DNA of 43,370 nucleotides from Alphaproteobacteria bacterium HGW-Alphaproteobacteria-1. Lineage in GTDB: Bacteria > Pseudomonadota > Alphaproteobacteria > Rhodobacterales > Rhodobacteraceae. Positions within the stretch are counted from its first letter, which is position 1; the number at the start of each line of letters is the position of its first letter. The notes under the pieces are model-generated. The model made no database searches, was not told the DNA's origin, and saw nothing but the letters and a program-made list of their open reading frames with translations. A program made the translations under genes and the position numbers. This document shows positions 26,475-35,500 of this stretch, piece after piece. The DNA lies in the NCBI GenBank assembly GCA_002842985.1, contig PHEQ01000023.1, forward strand, positions 1 through 43,370. Reading direction: 5' to 3'.

Positions 26475-27419
26475 TCAACCGTCGAGGCGCCGCGGTTGCA
26501 ACAGCGCCTTGCGCATCATCATGTGCACGCCCTTTTCACGGTTGACAGTCTGGGTGATCCGTAAATCACCCGCCAGTGAGCAAAGCATGTAAGCCTCGGC
26601 CCGGGTAATGCCTGCGCGCGCTGAGACCCGCGTAATCATCTGGCGCAAGGCGATCTCGACACAGCTATCAAGGTCGGGATGCATGCCCATGGTGATCAGG
26701 TGGGTGGGGGTCTCGGCCTCGGGGTAGTCAATGTCCAGATCGCGCCGGACCGTCAGGCGGAACCTGCCCCGCAGGGCGGTTTCGATCGCGGTGACGCAGA
26801 CTTCGCCATCGCCCTGCGCGCCGTGGCCGTCGCCGCAGGAAAACAACGCGCCCTCCACCAGCACCGGCAGAAAGAGCGTGCTGCCCGCGATCAGCTCCTT
26901 GTTGTCGAGATTTCCGCCATGCGCGCGCGGTTCGATGGTCGAAATGCGCCCCCATGCGCGCGGCGGTGCCACCGCCATGACGCCAAAAAAAGGTGCTAAC
27001 GGCAGAGTCAGACCCCAGGGCAACAGGGCGGTTTTGGTCGTGGCATCGAGCGTGGTGATCATCTGATGCGTTTCGGGAAAATCCTGTGGCAGCGAACCGG
27101 CCAGCGGACGGATGAACGTATAGCCCCAGTCCTGTCGAAGCGCGACATCCAGAACCTCGATCTGCAACACGTCGCCGGGCCGCGCGCCCTCGACCGCGAC
27201 CGGTCCGGTCAGGATATGGCCCGGCATGGCTGGTGCACCGGCGGCGTGGATGGCCAGCAGCTCAGGCGGGACATGAAACCCCGCGCCCGGCAGCGCATTC
27301 GGCCCGCCCGAGACCGTGTCGATCGTGATCTCGCCGCCGCTGGCGATCGTGACGATGGGGGGCAGGGTCGCGTCGAAATAGCCCCAGTGGCAGGTTTCGG
27401 GTCCGGCGGTTACATGCAT
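26475..27419 (-). CDS. Acetamidase/formamidase family protein
   Basis: Predicted amidase of 314 residues that hydrolyses a short-chain amide to acid and ammonia. Family features are GHILTGPVAVEGARPGDVLQ, APFFGVMAVAP, EPRAHGGNLDNKELIAGSTL, LPVLVEGALFSCGDGHGAQG and DGEVCVTAIE. The conserved His, Glu and Asp residues of the metal site are present. It is the last gene of the peptide-transporter operon, 27 bases after the DUF1028 gene and with its own AAGGGA ribosome-binding site. Its context suggests it removes the amide left after upstream hydrolysis steps; the true substrate may be other than formamide or acetamide. Confidence 0.9.
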   Translation of the reverse strand: MHVTAGPETCHWGYFDATLPPIVTIASGGEITIDTVSGGPNALPGAGFHVPPELLAIHAAGAPAMPGHILTGPVAVEGARPGDVLQIEVLDVALRQDWGYTFIRPLAGSLPQDFPETHQMITTLDATTKTALLPWGLTLPLAPFFGVMAVAPPRAWGRISTIEPRAHGGNLDNKELIAGSTLFLPVLVEGALFSCGDGHGAQGDGEVCVTAIETALRGRFRLTVRRDLDIDYPEAETPTHLITMGMHPDLDSCVEIALRQMITRVSARAGITRAEAYMLCSLAGDLRITQTVNREKGVHMMMRKALLQPRRLDG

Positions 27420-27446
27420 GATCTTGTCCCTTGCGCGTGATGTCTG

Positions 27447-28199
27447 TCAGTCCTTGTTGACCATATGAGAGGCGCTGGGGCGGCCCGCCGCGATCCTTTC
27501 AGCTTCCAGTCTTGCGATGGTGGCGTCGATCTCGCGCCGGTCGAGCATGCCGTGGGGGTTTTCCCGCGTCGGCATGGTTTCGACCACATGCAGGAACCGC
27601 TCCTGCGCCACGGCGTAAAGGCGGCGCAACTCGGACAAGGGATCGGCGTGATCATCGGCGCGGATATCGAGCCAGGCGTAGTCCTGATCCCGATAGATCA
27701 CCAGACAGGCGGACTGGCGGCCGCGCTTGTCGCCGCCTGCATCCTCGCCCGCCTGCATCGCAATCAGCAGACGCTCGGCCAGGGGTTTGTCCATCGCATC
27801 CCGGTAGGCGGTCAGCGTGTCGGCAATCACCGCTGGACCTTCCAGCATGTTGCCCGCGACCGAGACCCCTCCGGCCACCAGATGACCGCACCAGTCCACG
27901 CAATCGTCCCCGGTAAAGGCCGCGTTGCGTCCGGCCGCGTCGATCAGGTGACACTGGCGGTTGCGATGCCCGTCATCGCGCGCCGTCAGGATCGGCAGGA
28001 TCGCATCGGGCGGCGCGCCAGCCTTCATCAAGCGCAGGGCATCGGGCCCGTAGGTCGGGTTGACGAAGGCCTGTGTGGCCACGGCCCCAACCCGGCCGCA
28101 CAAGAAGGGCACTGCATGGCCCACGGCGAAAAACCGGCTGGCGACGGCCACACCCAGATGGCCGGTTGCCGGATCACGGGCAACGATGGAATAGGTCAT
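27447..28199 (-). CDS. DUF1028 family Ntn-hydrolase-like protein
   Basis: Protein of 250 residues starting MTYSIVARDPATGHLGVAVASR, the DUF1028 signature. DUF1028 proteins have an Ntn-hydrolase fold; the residue after Met is Thr2, a possible N-terminal nucleophile. Other family stretches are GRVGAVATQAFVNPTYGPDAL, VAGNMLEGPAVI and AGEDAGGDKRGRQSACLVIY. The biochemical role is unknown. It is separated from the gamma-glutamyltransferase-like gene by 3 bases and precedes the acetamidase, so it probably acts in the same catabolic route. Confidence 0.9.
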   Translation of the reverse strand: MTYSIVARDPATGHLGVAVASRFFAVGHAVPFLCGRVGAVATQAFVNPTYGPDALRLMKAGAPPDAILPILTARDDGHRNRQCHLIDAAGRNAAFTGDDCVDWCGHLVAGGVSVAGNMLEGPAVIADTLTAYRDAMDKPLAERLLIAMQAGEDAGGDKRGRQSACLVIYRDQDYAWLDIRADDHADPLSELRRLYAVAQERFLHVVETMPTRENPHGMLDRREIDATIARLEAERIAAGRPSASHMVNKD

Positions 28200-28202
28200 C
28201 GC

Positions 28203-29990
28203 TCAGCGTCCCAGGGCATAGGCCTGCATCAGGCGGGGGGTGGCCGCGGCGCGCAAAAGACCGTCGGGATCGCGCCGCGCGGCGGTCATGCGACCGATGC
28301 TCCATGGTTCGGCCTCGGTGATCTTGTGGCCGCGCGCGCGCAGATCGTCGAGAACATTGGCGCCAAAGCTCTGCTCGGCCATGATCATGCCCGGCTCGCG
28401 TGAGCGTGGGTAGAAGCTCGAGGGGAAGTGCGTCGAATGGAACAGCGGTGCGTCGATGGCCTGTTGCAGGTTCATCCCGTGATGCACATAGCGCAGGAAG
28501 AACACCAGTTGCCACTGGTCCTGCTGATCGCCGCCCGGCGTGCCGAAAGAGAGCTGTGGCAGGCCGTCATGCAGTGCCAGCGACGGGGTCAGCGTGGTGC
28601 GCGGTCGCTTGCCCGGCGCGAGCGAGGTTGGCAGCCCCGGCTCGAGCCAGAACATCTGTGCCCGGGAGTTCAGGCAGAACCCCAGACCCGGAATCGTTGG
28701 CGAGGATTGCAGCCACCCGCCCGACGGCGTGACCGAGACCATGTTGCCCTCGCTGTCGATCACGTCGATATGGACGGTATCGCCCTTTTTCTCGGATAGA
28801 TGCGCCATCGTCGGCTCGTAGACCGCCTGATCCGTCCGGCTGAGCGCATCCAGAAGCGCCATGGTCCGGTTCACCTGGTTCTCGAACCCCGGCACGTGGC
28901 CCGGGCGCAGCTCCATGTTGGCGCGGTCGGTCATCAATCGGCGGCGTGCGGTGTTATAGTCATCCGACAGGAGCGCCGTCAGCGGCACATCCGCGAAATC
29001 GGGATCGCCGTAATACACCTCGCGGTCGGCATAGGCGAGTTTCTTGGCCTCGACCACGTGATGGATGAAATCCGCGCCCGTCGGGTCCATCGCGCCCAGA
29101 TCGACCTCCTTGAGCAGCGCCAGGGCCTGAAGGAACACCGGACCTTGCGTCCAGGGTCCGCATTTCGCCACCGTCCAGCCGTGGTAGTCGTAGGTGAGCG
29201 GGTCTTCGACGTGGGCGGCATAGCCGGCCAGATCATCCGCCCCAAGCACGCCGCGGTGACGCTGGCCAGAGGCGTCCATAACCTCGGCCTGCGCCAGATA
29301 GGCGGAGATCCGTTCGGCGACGAACCCGCGGTAAAAGGCGTCGCGCGCGGCGTCGATCTGTGCCTCGCGGCCCTGTTTCGCCTCGGCCTCGGTCAGGATG
29401 CGCGCCCAGGTTGCCGCCAGCGCGGGGTTGGTGAGATTGCCCCAGGGCTGGGGCGCCATGCCGCCGGGAAGCCATGTTTCGTGCGATGTCGGCCACTCGG
29501 TGCGAAAGAAATCGTCCAGCTCCGCGATGGTTGCGGCCACCCGCGGCAGAACCGGGTGCCCCTTTTCCGCATAGAAGATCGCGGGTTCCAGCACCGCGCG
29601 CAGCGGCAGCGTGCCATAATCGCGCAGCATCAGCATCCAGCCATCCCAGGCACCGGGAATGACGGTTGCAAGAAGACCATCACCTGGAATCACCTGCATC
29701 CCTTCGGCCTGGTAGTGTGCGATCGTCGCCCCGGCAGGGGCGGGCCCCTGGGCACAGATCACCTCGACCTTGCCACGGCGCGCGCTGTAGACGATGGCCG
29801 GCATGTCGCCGCCGGGGCCGTTCAGATGGGGCTCGACCACCTGCAGCACCAGACCGGTGGCCACCGCGGCGTCAAAGGCGTTGCCACCCTGTTCGAGGAT
29901 TTTCATCCCGACCGCCGAGGCGATCCAGTGGGTCGAGGTCACGACCCCGAAGCGGCCCAGGATTTCGGGTCGCGTTGTAAAGTCAGACAT
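28203..29990 (-). CDS. Gamma-glutamyltransferase family protein
   Basis: Ntn-hydrolase of 595 residues related to gamma-glutamyltranspeptidase, which cleaves gamma-glutamyl amide bonds and autoprocesses into two chains. The N-terminal ASAVGMKILEQGGNAFDAAVA and LNGPGGDMPAIVY are family hallmarks. The processing and nucleophile residue is Thr405 in KKGDTVHIDV, followed by VSVTPSGGWL in the small subunit. There is no signal peptide, so a cytoplasmic enzyme acting on imported substrate is likely. GGAGGA precedes ATG 29990. Related GGT-like acylases deacylate other amides, so strict glutathione specificity should not be assumed. Confidence 0.92.
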   Translation of the reverse strand: MSDFTTRPEILGRFGVVTSTHWIASAVGMKILEQGGNAFDAAVATGLVLQVVEPHLNGPGGDMPAIVYSARRGKVEVICAQGPAPAGATIAHYQAEGMQVIPGDGLLATVIPGAWDGWMLMLRDYGTLPLRAVLEPAIFYAEKGHPVLPRVAATIAELDDFFRTEWPTSHETWLPGGMAPQPWGNLTNPALAATWARILTEAEAKQGREAQIDAARDAFYRGFVAERISAYLAQAEVMDASGQRHRGVLGADDLAGYAAHVEDPLTYDYHGWTVAKCGPWTQGPVFLQALALLKEVDLGAMDPTGADFIHHVVEAKKLAYADREVYYGDPDFADVPLTALLSDDYNTARRRLMTDRANMELRPGHVPGFENQVNRTMALLDALSRTDQAVYEPTMAHLSEKKGDTVHIDVIDSEGNMVSVTPSGGWLQSSPTIPGLGFCLNSRAQMFWLEPGLPTSLAPGKRPRTTLTPSLALHDGLPQLSFGTPGGDQQDQWQLVFFLRYVHHGMNLQQAIDAPLFHSTHFPSSFYPRSREPGMIMAEQSFGANVLDDLRARGHKITEAEPWSIGRMTAARRDPDGLLRAAATPRLMQAYALGR

Positions 29991-30012
29991 GCGGTTCCTC
30001 CGATCAGGTCAG

Positions 30013-30873
30013 TCAGTTTTCGCGCGGGTCCAGCGCATCGCGCAACCCGTCGCCCAGAAGGTTGAAGCCCATGACCACCAGAAAGATACCGGCGCCGGGC
30101 CAGATCGCCATCCAGGGCGCTTGGGACAGGAAATTCTTGGCCGTGTTCAGCATCGATCCCCAACTGGGCGCTGGCGGTTGCTGCCCCAGCCCGAGAAACG
30201 ACAGGGCCGCCTCGGCGATGATGGCGGTGGCGATGGTCAGCGTGGCCTGCACAAGGATCGGTGGAAAGACGTTGGGCAGGATGTAGCGGGTCATGATCGG
30301 GACATGCCCCAGACCGATGGCGCGTGCGCCTTCGACGTAATCCTCTGTCTTGACCGACAGGACCTGCCCGCGGGTCAACCTGATGAAGACAGGCACTGCC
30401 GACAGGCCAATGGCGATCATCGCATTGGTCAGTGACGGACCCAGGAACGCCGCAAGGGCAATGGCCATGATCAGGAAGGGCATTGCCAGAAGCGCCTCGG
30501 TCACGCGGCTGATGATGCTGTCGGTCCAGCCGCCGAAATAGCCTGCGATCAGGCCGAAGGGGACGCCGATGGCGACCGCGATCACGACCGAGACGACACC
30601 GGCCAGGAGCGAGGCTCGCGCCCCCCAGATCATCCGCGACAACACATCGCGGCCCAACTCGTCCGTTCCCATCCACGCGGTGGCCGACGGTGGTTTGCGA
30701 ATCGCGCCCCAGTCGGTGCCCGTCGGGTCCGCAATCGGCAGGACCGGGGCCAGCAGCGCCAATGCAACGAAGGCGATCACCACCGTTGCGCCGACGAGCG
30801 CGCTTCTGTTGTGGTTGAGCTTGCGCCAGATGCGGCGGGTGGCGCGGGGTTGCGGATCGGTCAGGGCGCTCAT
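30013..30873 (-). CDS. Peptide-type ABC transporter permease (DppC-like)
   Basis: Inner-membrane permease of 286 residues. A cytoplasmic N-terminus (MSALTDPQPRATRRIWRKL) is followed by an oligopeptide-permease C domain: WMGTDELGRDVLSRMIWGAR, the EAA loop YVEGARAIGLGHVPIMTRY and AALSFLGLGQQPPAPSWG. I chose ATG 30873 because it overlaps the upstream permease stop as ATGA; the frame extends 28 residues further with no permease similarity. It pairs with the DppB-like protein. Confidence 0.94.
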   Translation of the reverse strand: MSALTDPQPRATRRIWRKLNHNRSALVGATVVIAFVALALLAPVLPIADPTGTDWGAIRKPPSATAWMGTDELGRDVLSRMIWGARASLLAGVVSVVIAVAIGVPFGLIAGYFGGWTDSIISRVTEALLAMPFLIMAIALAAFLGPSLTNAMIAIGLSAVPVFIRLTRGQVLSVKTEDYVEGARAIGLGHVPIMTRYILPNVFPPILVQATLTIATAIIAEAALSFLGLGQQPPAPSWGSMLNTAKNFLSQAPWMAIWPGAGIFLVVMGFNLLGDGLRDALDPREN

Positions 30874-31817
30874 TGTGCGGCCCTCAGCCTTGGGTTCAGC
30901 AGCATGTAGAGCACATCGGCCATCAGATTCATCACGATGAAGCCCACCGCGGTGCACAGAACCACGCCCTGCACCACGGCATAGTCGCGGTTGAACACCG
31001 CGTCGACGATCAGCTTGCCGAAACCCGGAATGGTAAAGATCTGTTCGGTCAGCACAGCCCCTGCCAGCAATTCGCCAAACAGCAGCGCCGTCAGGGTCAC
31101 GACCGGCAGGACCGCGTTGCGAAACGCGTGTTTCATCACGACGATCGGGCCCCGCAACCCCTTGGCGCGCGCCGTGCGCACGTAATCGGCCTGCAATACC
31201 CCCAGCATGGCTGATCGGGTGTGCCGCATCAGCGTGGCCGCCAGCGCCGTGCCCAGCACGAAGGCAGGCATGACCATCGTGGTCAGCGATTTCTTCAGAT
31301 CGACGAACGGGCTTTCATAGCCCGAGGCCGGCAGCCAGCCGAGGTTGACCGATACCAGCAGGATCAGCATGAGCCCCAGCCAGAAATTCGGGATCGACAG
31401 GCCCGAGAGCGCCACCAGATTGGCCAGCCAGTCCACCCATGTTCCCTTGCGCACCGCCGACAGGATGCCCGCGGGAATGCCGATGCACAGCGCGAACAGC
31501 ATCGACATCACCGCCAGTTGTATCGTGACCGGGAGTTTGGAGGCGATGAGGCTCAGCACCGGTTCATTGGTGCGCAGCGACACCCCCAGATCCCCGCGCA
31601 ACACGCCGCCCGCCCAGTAAATGTATTGCATCACGATCGGCTCGTTCATCCGGTATTTCTCGCGCAGAAGGGCGATCACCTCGGGGTCGCGCTCCTCGCC
31701 GGCCATGACGAGGATCGGATCGCCGGGCAGCAGTTTCTGCAAGGCGAAGACGAACATCGACACAAGGATCAGCGTCGGGATCGCGATCAGGATTCGGCGC
31801 AGGATGAACAACAGCAT
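30870..31817 (-). CDS. Peptide-type ABC transporter permease (DppB-like)
   Basis: Inner-membrane permease of 315 residues, starting MLLFILRRILIAIPTLILVS as in DppB/OppB. PGDPILVMAGEERDPEVIA is the typical periplasmic loop. The EAA motif is YVRTARAKGLRGPIVVMKHA, and LTEQIFTIPGFGKLIVDAV is strongly conserved in the family. It is coupled to the DppC-like gene by an ATGA overlap and separated from the binding-protein gene by a 94-base gap holding a 9-bp hairpin. Confidence 0.95.
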   Translation of the reverse strand: MLLFILRRILIAIPTLILVSMFVFALQKLLPGDPILVMAGEERDPEVIALLREKYRMNEPIVMQYIYWAGGVLRGDLGVSLRTNEPVLSLIASKLPVTIQLAVMSMLFALCIGIPAGILSAVRKGTWVDWLANLVALSGLSIPNFWLGLMLILLVSVNLGWLPASGYESPFVDLKKSLTTMVMPAFVLGTALAATLMRHTRSAMLGVLQADYVRTARAKGLRGPIVVMKHAFRNAVLPVVTLTALLFGELLAGAVLTEQIFTIPGFGKLIVDAVFNRDYAVVQGVVLCTAVGFIVMNLMADVLYMLLNPRLRAAQ

Positions 31818-31861
31818 CGGGGCGGTCCGTCTGTTCGGGAGATGGCCGGGTCTGGCGGGAG

Positions 31862-31883
31862 GCGGGGCCGTGACCGGCCCCGC
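31862..31883 (-). other. Intercistronic stem-loop downstream of the binding-protein gene
   Basis: A perfect 9-bp GC-rich stem (GCGGGGCCG at 31862-31870 against CGGCCCCGC at 31875-31883) with a 4-base loop. It lies between the binding-protein stop and the DppB-like start and lacks a U-run. Such hairpins commonly stabilise the abundant binding-protein message or cause partial termination. Confidence 0.55.
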
Positions 31884-31911
31884 AGTTCTTGTGGCCTGCG
31901 CGACACAGGTC

Positions 31912-33417
31912 TTACCGGATCGTCACGCCCGCCAGACGGATCATGCCGTCCGGGTAGGCGGTAAAGCCCTGCACCTTGTTCGACATCGCCCAGAGCCAGG
32001 TCTGGTGGTACAGGTAGATGATCGGCATTTCGTCACGCAGGATGACGTTGGCCGCGTCATACTTGGCTTTGCGGGCTGCCGGGTCGTTGGAAAGGCGGGC
32101 CTCGTTCAACAGCCTGTCCACCTCTGCCGAGCAGAACTTGCTGTCATTCAGGCCGCCCTGGCAGGTCACGAAGGCGTGGATATTGCCGTCGGGATCCGTG
32201 CGGCCGGACCAGCCGACCTGCGAGCCGTCGAAATTGCCTGCGGTCTGTTCCTGAAGAAGCGTTGCAAACTCGGTGGCGCGGATCGAGATGTCGATCCCCG
32301 CCTCGGCGGCCATGGCCTGCACCACCTGCATCAGTTGCAGCTGCACCGGGTTGTTGGCGGCCTGCACCTCGATGCTGATGCGCTCCAGCCCCGCCTCGGC
32401 CAGCAGTGCCTTTGCGGCGTCCACATCGCGTGGCGGCACCGGGTTGGACTGGTCATACCAGGGCGAGGTCGGCGCGAACGGCTGGTTGCCGGCGGTGTAG
32501 GTGCCCTCGAACACAACCTGATTGATCACCTCGCGGTCGATGGCCAGTGACAGGGCCTGCCGCACGCGCTTGTCCTGGCCAAGCGGGCCCTCGGAGCGCG
32601 CGCCATTGGCCACGTTGATGGTGATGCCCTGATAGCCGAGGCTGGTTTCGGCGGCGAAGGTCAGGCTGGCATCGGCCTGCACTGCCGGCGCGTCCGACGG
32701 CGCCAGGCGTTCCAGCATGTCCAGATCGCCCGAGCGCAGATTGGCGAGGCGCACGGTCGTGTCCGGGATCGGCAGAAAGATCAGCCGGTCGAAACTGTAG
32801 CTGTCGGCGTTGTAGTGATCGGCGAATTTTTCCAGCACGATGCGGTCCTGCTGGATCCGCTCTACGAATTTGTACGGCCCCGAGCAGACCGGATCATTCG
32901 CCAGTTCCAACCCCTTTTCGGCGGCGGCGGTCGGCGACAGCATCATGCCCGAGCGATCTGACAATTGCGCAATCAGCGTCGCATCGGGCGAGGCGAGCGA
33001 AAATGTCACGTCATGCGGGCCGGTGGCGGCCACGCTTGCGACCGAGGCCAGTTCCGATTTGCGGCGGCTTTCGGCAAGGGTTTTCGAGCGCTCGATATTG
33101 GCGACCACGGCTTCGGCGTCGAAAGGCGTGCCGTCATGGAACACCACATCGTCGCGCAATTGCATGACCAGGGTCAGACCGTCGTCGGACCATGCCCAGG
33201 CGGTGGCCAGCTCCGGAACGAATTCCAGCGCGGGCGTGATGTTCACCAACTTGTCGCAGAGCGATTCGAACACGATGCGGCCTACGAATGTGCGCGCCTG
33301 ATCTGTGTCCAGCGCGTCGGGGTCTTCCTGAAGGCCGATGCGCAGATCGGCGGCAAAGGCCGAGGTGGTCATCGCAACCGACGCCAAAAGCACGGTTGAA
33401 AGCTTGGCTGTTTTCAT
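31912..33417 (-). CDS. Peptide-type ABC transporter substrate-binding protein (family 5)
   Basis: Periplasmic binding protein of 501 residues. The Sec signal peptide MKTAKLSTVLLASVAMTTSAFA is followed by the SBP_bac_5 domain: LRIGLQEDPDALDTDQAR, FHDGTPFDAEAVVANIERS, RVRQALSLAIDREVINQVV, and a C-terminal PIIYLYHQTWLWAM. The GGAGA ribosome-binding site is well placed before ATG 33417, which also overlaps the upstream ATPase stop by 4 bases. Family members bind peptides, glutathione, nickel chelates or opines. The GGT-like and amidase neighbours favour a peptide or gamma-glutamyl/amide ligand, by inference. Confidence 0.94.
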   Translation of the reverse strand: MKTAKLSTVLLASVAMTTSAFAADLRIGLQEDPDALDTDQARTFVGRIVFESLCDKLVNITPALEFVPELATAWAWSDDGLTLVMQLRDDVVFHDGTPFDAEAVVANIERSKTLAESRRKSELASVASVAATGPHDVTFSLASPDATLIAQLSDRSGMMLSPTAAAEKGLELANDPVCSGPYKFVERIQQDRIVLEKFADHYNADSYSFDRLIFLPIPDTTVRLANLRSGDLDMLERLAPSDAPAVQADASLTFAAETSLGYQGITINVANGARSEGPLGQDKRVRQALSLAIDREVINQVVFEGTYTAGNQPFAPTSPWYDQSNPVPPRDVDAAKALLAEAGLERISIEVQAANNPVQLQLMQVVQAMAAEAGIDISIRATEFATLLQEQTAGNFDGSQVGWSGRTDPDGNIHAFVTCQGGLNDSKFCSAEVDRLLNEARLSNDPAARKAKYDAANVILRDEMPIIYLYHQTWLWAMSNKVQGFTAYPDGMIRLAGVTIR

Positions 33418-34499
33418 TGGGTCGTCTCCTTGTCGGTGGGTGAAGCGGTCTGGCTTGCCACGCGGAACAGCTCGAACCGGGCGGCGGCGGCGGCGCTGCG
33501 GGCGCCCGTTCTGCCCAGCGGCAGATCGGGGCGGGGCAGGGTGGCGTGATGGTGACAGGCAACCTGATGAGCCGCGCCGGTCAGCACGGGACGGGTGCGG
33601 CGGCACAGGTCGGTCGCATGGGGGCAACGGGTGTGGAACTTGCATCCTGCGGGCGGATCGGCGGGTGAGGGGATATCGCCGCCAAGATGCACCCGCACGG
33701 CCCGCACATCCGGCCTCGGCACCGGAATGGCCGCCAGCAGGGCCTGTGTGTAGGGGTGGCGCGGCGTGGTGAACAGGGCTTCGGTCTCGGCCTGCTCGAC
33801 CACTTCGCCCAGATACATCACGGCGATGCGATCGCTCATGTGGCGGATCACGGCAAGATCATGCGCGATGATCACCAACGTCAAACCGAATTCCTTCTTC
33901 AGATCCTCCAGCAGATTCACGATCTGTGCCTGAATCGATACATCGAGCGCCGAGACGGGTTCATCCCCGATCAGAAGTTTCGGACCCGAGGCGAGCGCCC
34001 GCGCGATTGCGATGCGTTGTCGCTGGCCGCCGGAAAACTCATGCGGATAACGATCCGACATGTCAGGCCGCAGACCCACCCGCGTCATCAGATCCGCCAC
34101 TCGGGCGCGGCGCGCAGCGGATGACAGGGTAGTATGCACGCGCAGCGGTTCACCAATGATCGCGCCCACGCTCATGCGCGGGTTCAGCGACGAGAACGGG
34201 TCCTGAAAGATGAATTGCAGGTCCGATCGCAGCGCCCGCATCCGGGCCGCGCCAAGCGACGTCAGATCCTGTCCGTCATAGACGACGCGTCCCGCGCTGG
34301 GATCGATCAGGCGCAGCAAGAGCCGCGCCAAAGTGGATTTTCCGCAACCGGATTCTCCGACAATAGCGAATGTTTCTCCGCGCTTGACCTGTAGCGACAC
34401 GCCGTTGACGGCGTGAATCGTGGTTGCCCGCGCCAGCAGGCCGCCGCCTTGCCGGAAGCGGCGTTGCAGGTCGTGGGTCTCAAGAATGAAATCGCTCAT
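33414..34499 (-). CDS. Peptide-type ABC transporter ATP-binding protein (DppF-like)
   Basis: ABC ATPase of 361 residues. Walker [11 protein letters not shown]-loop FIFQDPFSSLNPRM, signature FSGGQRQR, Walker B LLIGDEPVSALD and switch IIAHD are intact. The C-terminal oligopeptide/dipeptide domain includes HPYTQALLAAIPVPRP and the cysteine-bearing PAGCKFHTRCPHATDLC, a predicted 4Fe-4S-binding region of DppD/F proteins. About 45 Ala/Arg-rich residues extend beyond the usual end. The start overlaps the DppD-like stop as ATGA. Confidence 0.94.
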   Translation of the reverse strand: MSDFILETHDLQRRFRQGGGLLARATTIHAVNGVSLQVKRGETFAIVGESGCGKSTLARLLLRLIDPSAGRVVYDGQDLTSLGAARMRALRSDLQFIFQDPFSSLNPRMSVGAIIGEPLRVHTTLSSAARRARVADLMTRVGLRPDMSDRYPHEFSGGQRQRIAIARALASGPKLLIGDEPVSALDVSIQAQIVNLLEDLKKEFGLTLVIIAHDLAVIRHMSDRIAVMYLGEVVEQAETEALFTTPRHPYTQALLAAIPVPRPDVRAVRVHLGGDIPSPADPPAGCKFHTRCPHATDLCRRTRPVLTGAAHQVACHHHATLPRPDLPLGRTGARSAAAAARFELFRVASQTASPTDKETTQ

Positions 34500-35500
34500 T
34501 GCGCCGCCACGATCTGATCGAGCGGCGCGCGCAGGCAGGCGACCGACTGGCCCGCGTGGTCTGCAACCAATGCCGGCCGCGTCACCGAACAGTCGGGGAT
34601 CGCCAATGGGCAACGGGTCGCAAAACGGCAGCCCGCGGGCATCGCGTCCGGCGCGGGCACCGCGCCGGGGATCGTCATCAGCCGCCCCTGCCGCCCCGCG
34701 ATCGCGGGCATCGAGCCCATCAGCCCGAGCGTATAGCAATGCTGCGGCTCCTCGAAGATACGGTCCACCGGGCCGCTTTCGACCACGCGTCCGGCATACA
34801 TGACCGCCACGTCATCGGCGATTTCCGCCACCACACCCAGATCGTGGGTGATCATCAGAAGTGCCGCTCCGGTATCGTCCTGCAATTCGCGCATCAGGTC
34901 GAGGATCTGCGCCTGGATCGTCACATCAAGAGCCGTTGTCGGCTCATCCGCGATCAGCAACGCAGGATCGTTGACCAGCGCCATGGCGATCATCACCCGT
35001 TGGCGCATACCGCCCGACATCTGGTGCGGGTAATCATCGAGCCGGGTTTCGGCGGCCGGCATCCGCACCTTGCGAAACATCTCCAGCGCGCGGTCGCGGG
35101 CCTCGGCCCCGGAGCAGCGTTTGTGACGCCGCACCGCCTCTGCCACCTGATGACCGACGGTGAAGGCCGGGTTGAGGCTGGTCATCGGTTCCTGAAAGAT
35201 CATCGCCATGCGATTGCCGCGCAGATCCTCGATCGCGCGCTCCGGCAGCGCAAGCAGTTCCTGCCCGTTGAACCGCACCGACCCTTGCGTGATCGTCGCC
35301 GCGCGTTTCGGCAAAAGGCCCATGATCGCCAGAGAGGTCACGGATTTTCCGCAACCCGACTCTCCCACCAGACACAGTGTCTTGCCGCGCGCGATCGAAA
35401 AGCTGACCCTGTCGATCAGATCCAGCGCCTGACCGCGAAAGCGGATCGACAGGTCGCGGACCTCCAGTGTGCTGTCCGGTCGGGAGGTGTCAGGAGGCAT
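34496..35500 (-). CDS. Peptide-type ABC transporter ATP-binding protein (DppD-like)
   Basis: ABC ATPase of 334 residues that partners the DppF-like subunit. Walker [11 protein letters not shown]-loop [12 protein letters not shown], signature MSGGMRQR, Walker [13 protein letters not shown] and switch MITHD are present. The C-terminal [14 protein letters not shown] and [16 protein letters not shown] regions match the oligopeptide ATPase tail with conserved cysteines. I use ATG 35500, with GGAGGAG upstream; a TTG at 35506 is possible. The start overlaps the GntR gene by 11 bases, so transporter translation is tied to the regulator. Confidence 0.94.
   Translation of the reverse strand: MPPDTSRPDSTLEVRDLSIRFRGQALDLIDRVSFSIARGKTLCLVGESGCGKSVTSLAIMGLLPKRAATITQGSVRFNGQELLALPERAIEDLRGNRMAMIFQEPMTSLNPAFTVGHQVAEAVRRHKRCSGAEARDRALEMFRKVRMPAAETRLDDYPHQMSGGMRQRVMIAMALVNDPALLIADEPTTALDVTIQAQILDLMRELQDDTGAALLMITHDLGVVAEIADDVAVMYAGRVVESGPVDRIFEEPQHCYTLGLMGSMPAIAGRQGRLMTIPGAVPAPDAMPAGCRFATRCPLAIPDCSVTRPALVADHAGQSVACLRAPLDQIVAAQ

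Noticed and set aside
26475..27419. Acetamidase/formamidase as part of histidine degradation
   Set aside because: The hut locus already has HutF and HutG, so no formamide is produced, and the gene belongs to the transporter operon by spacing and strand.
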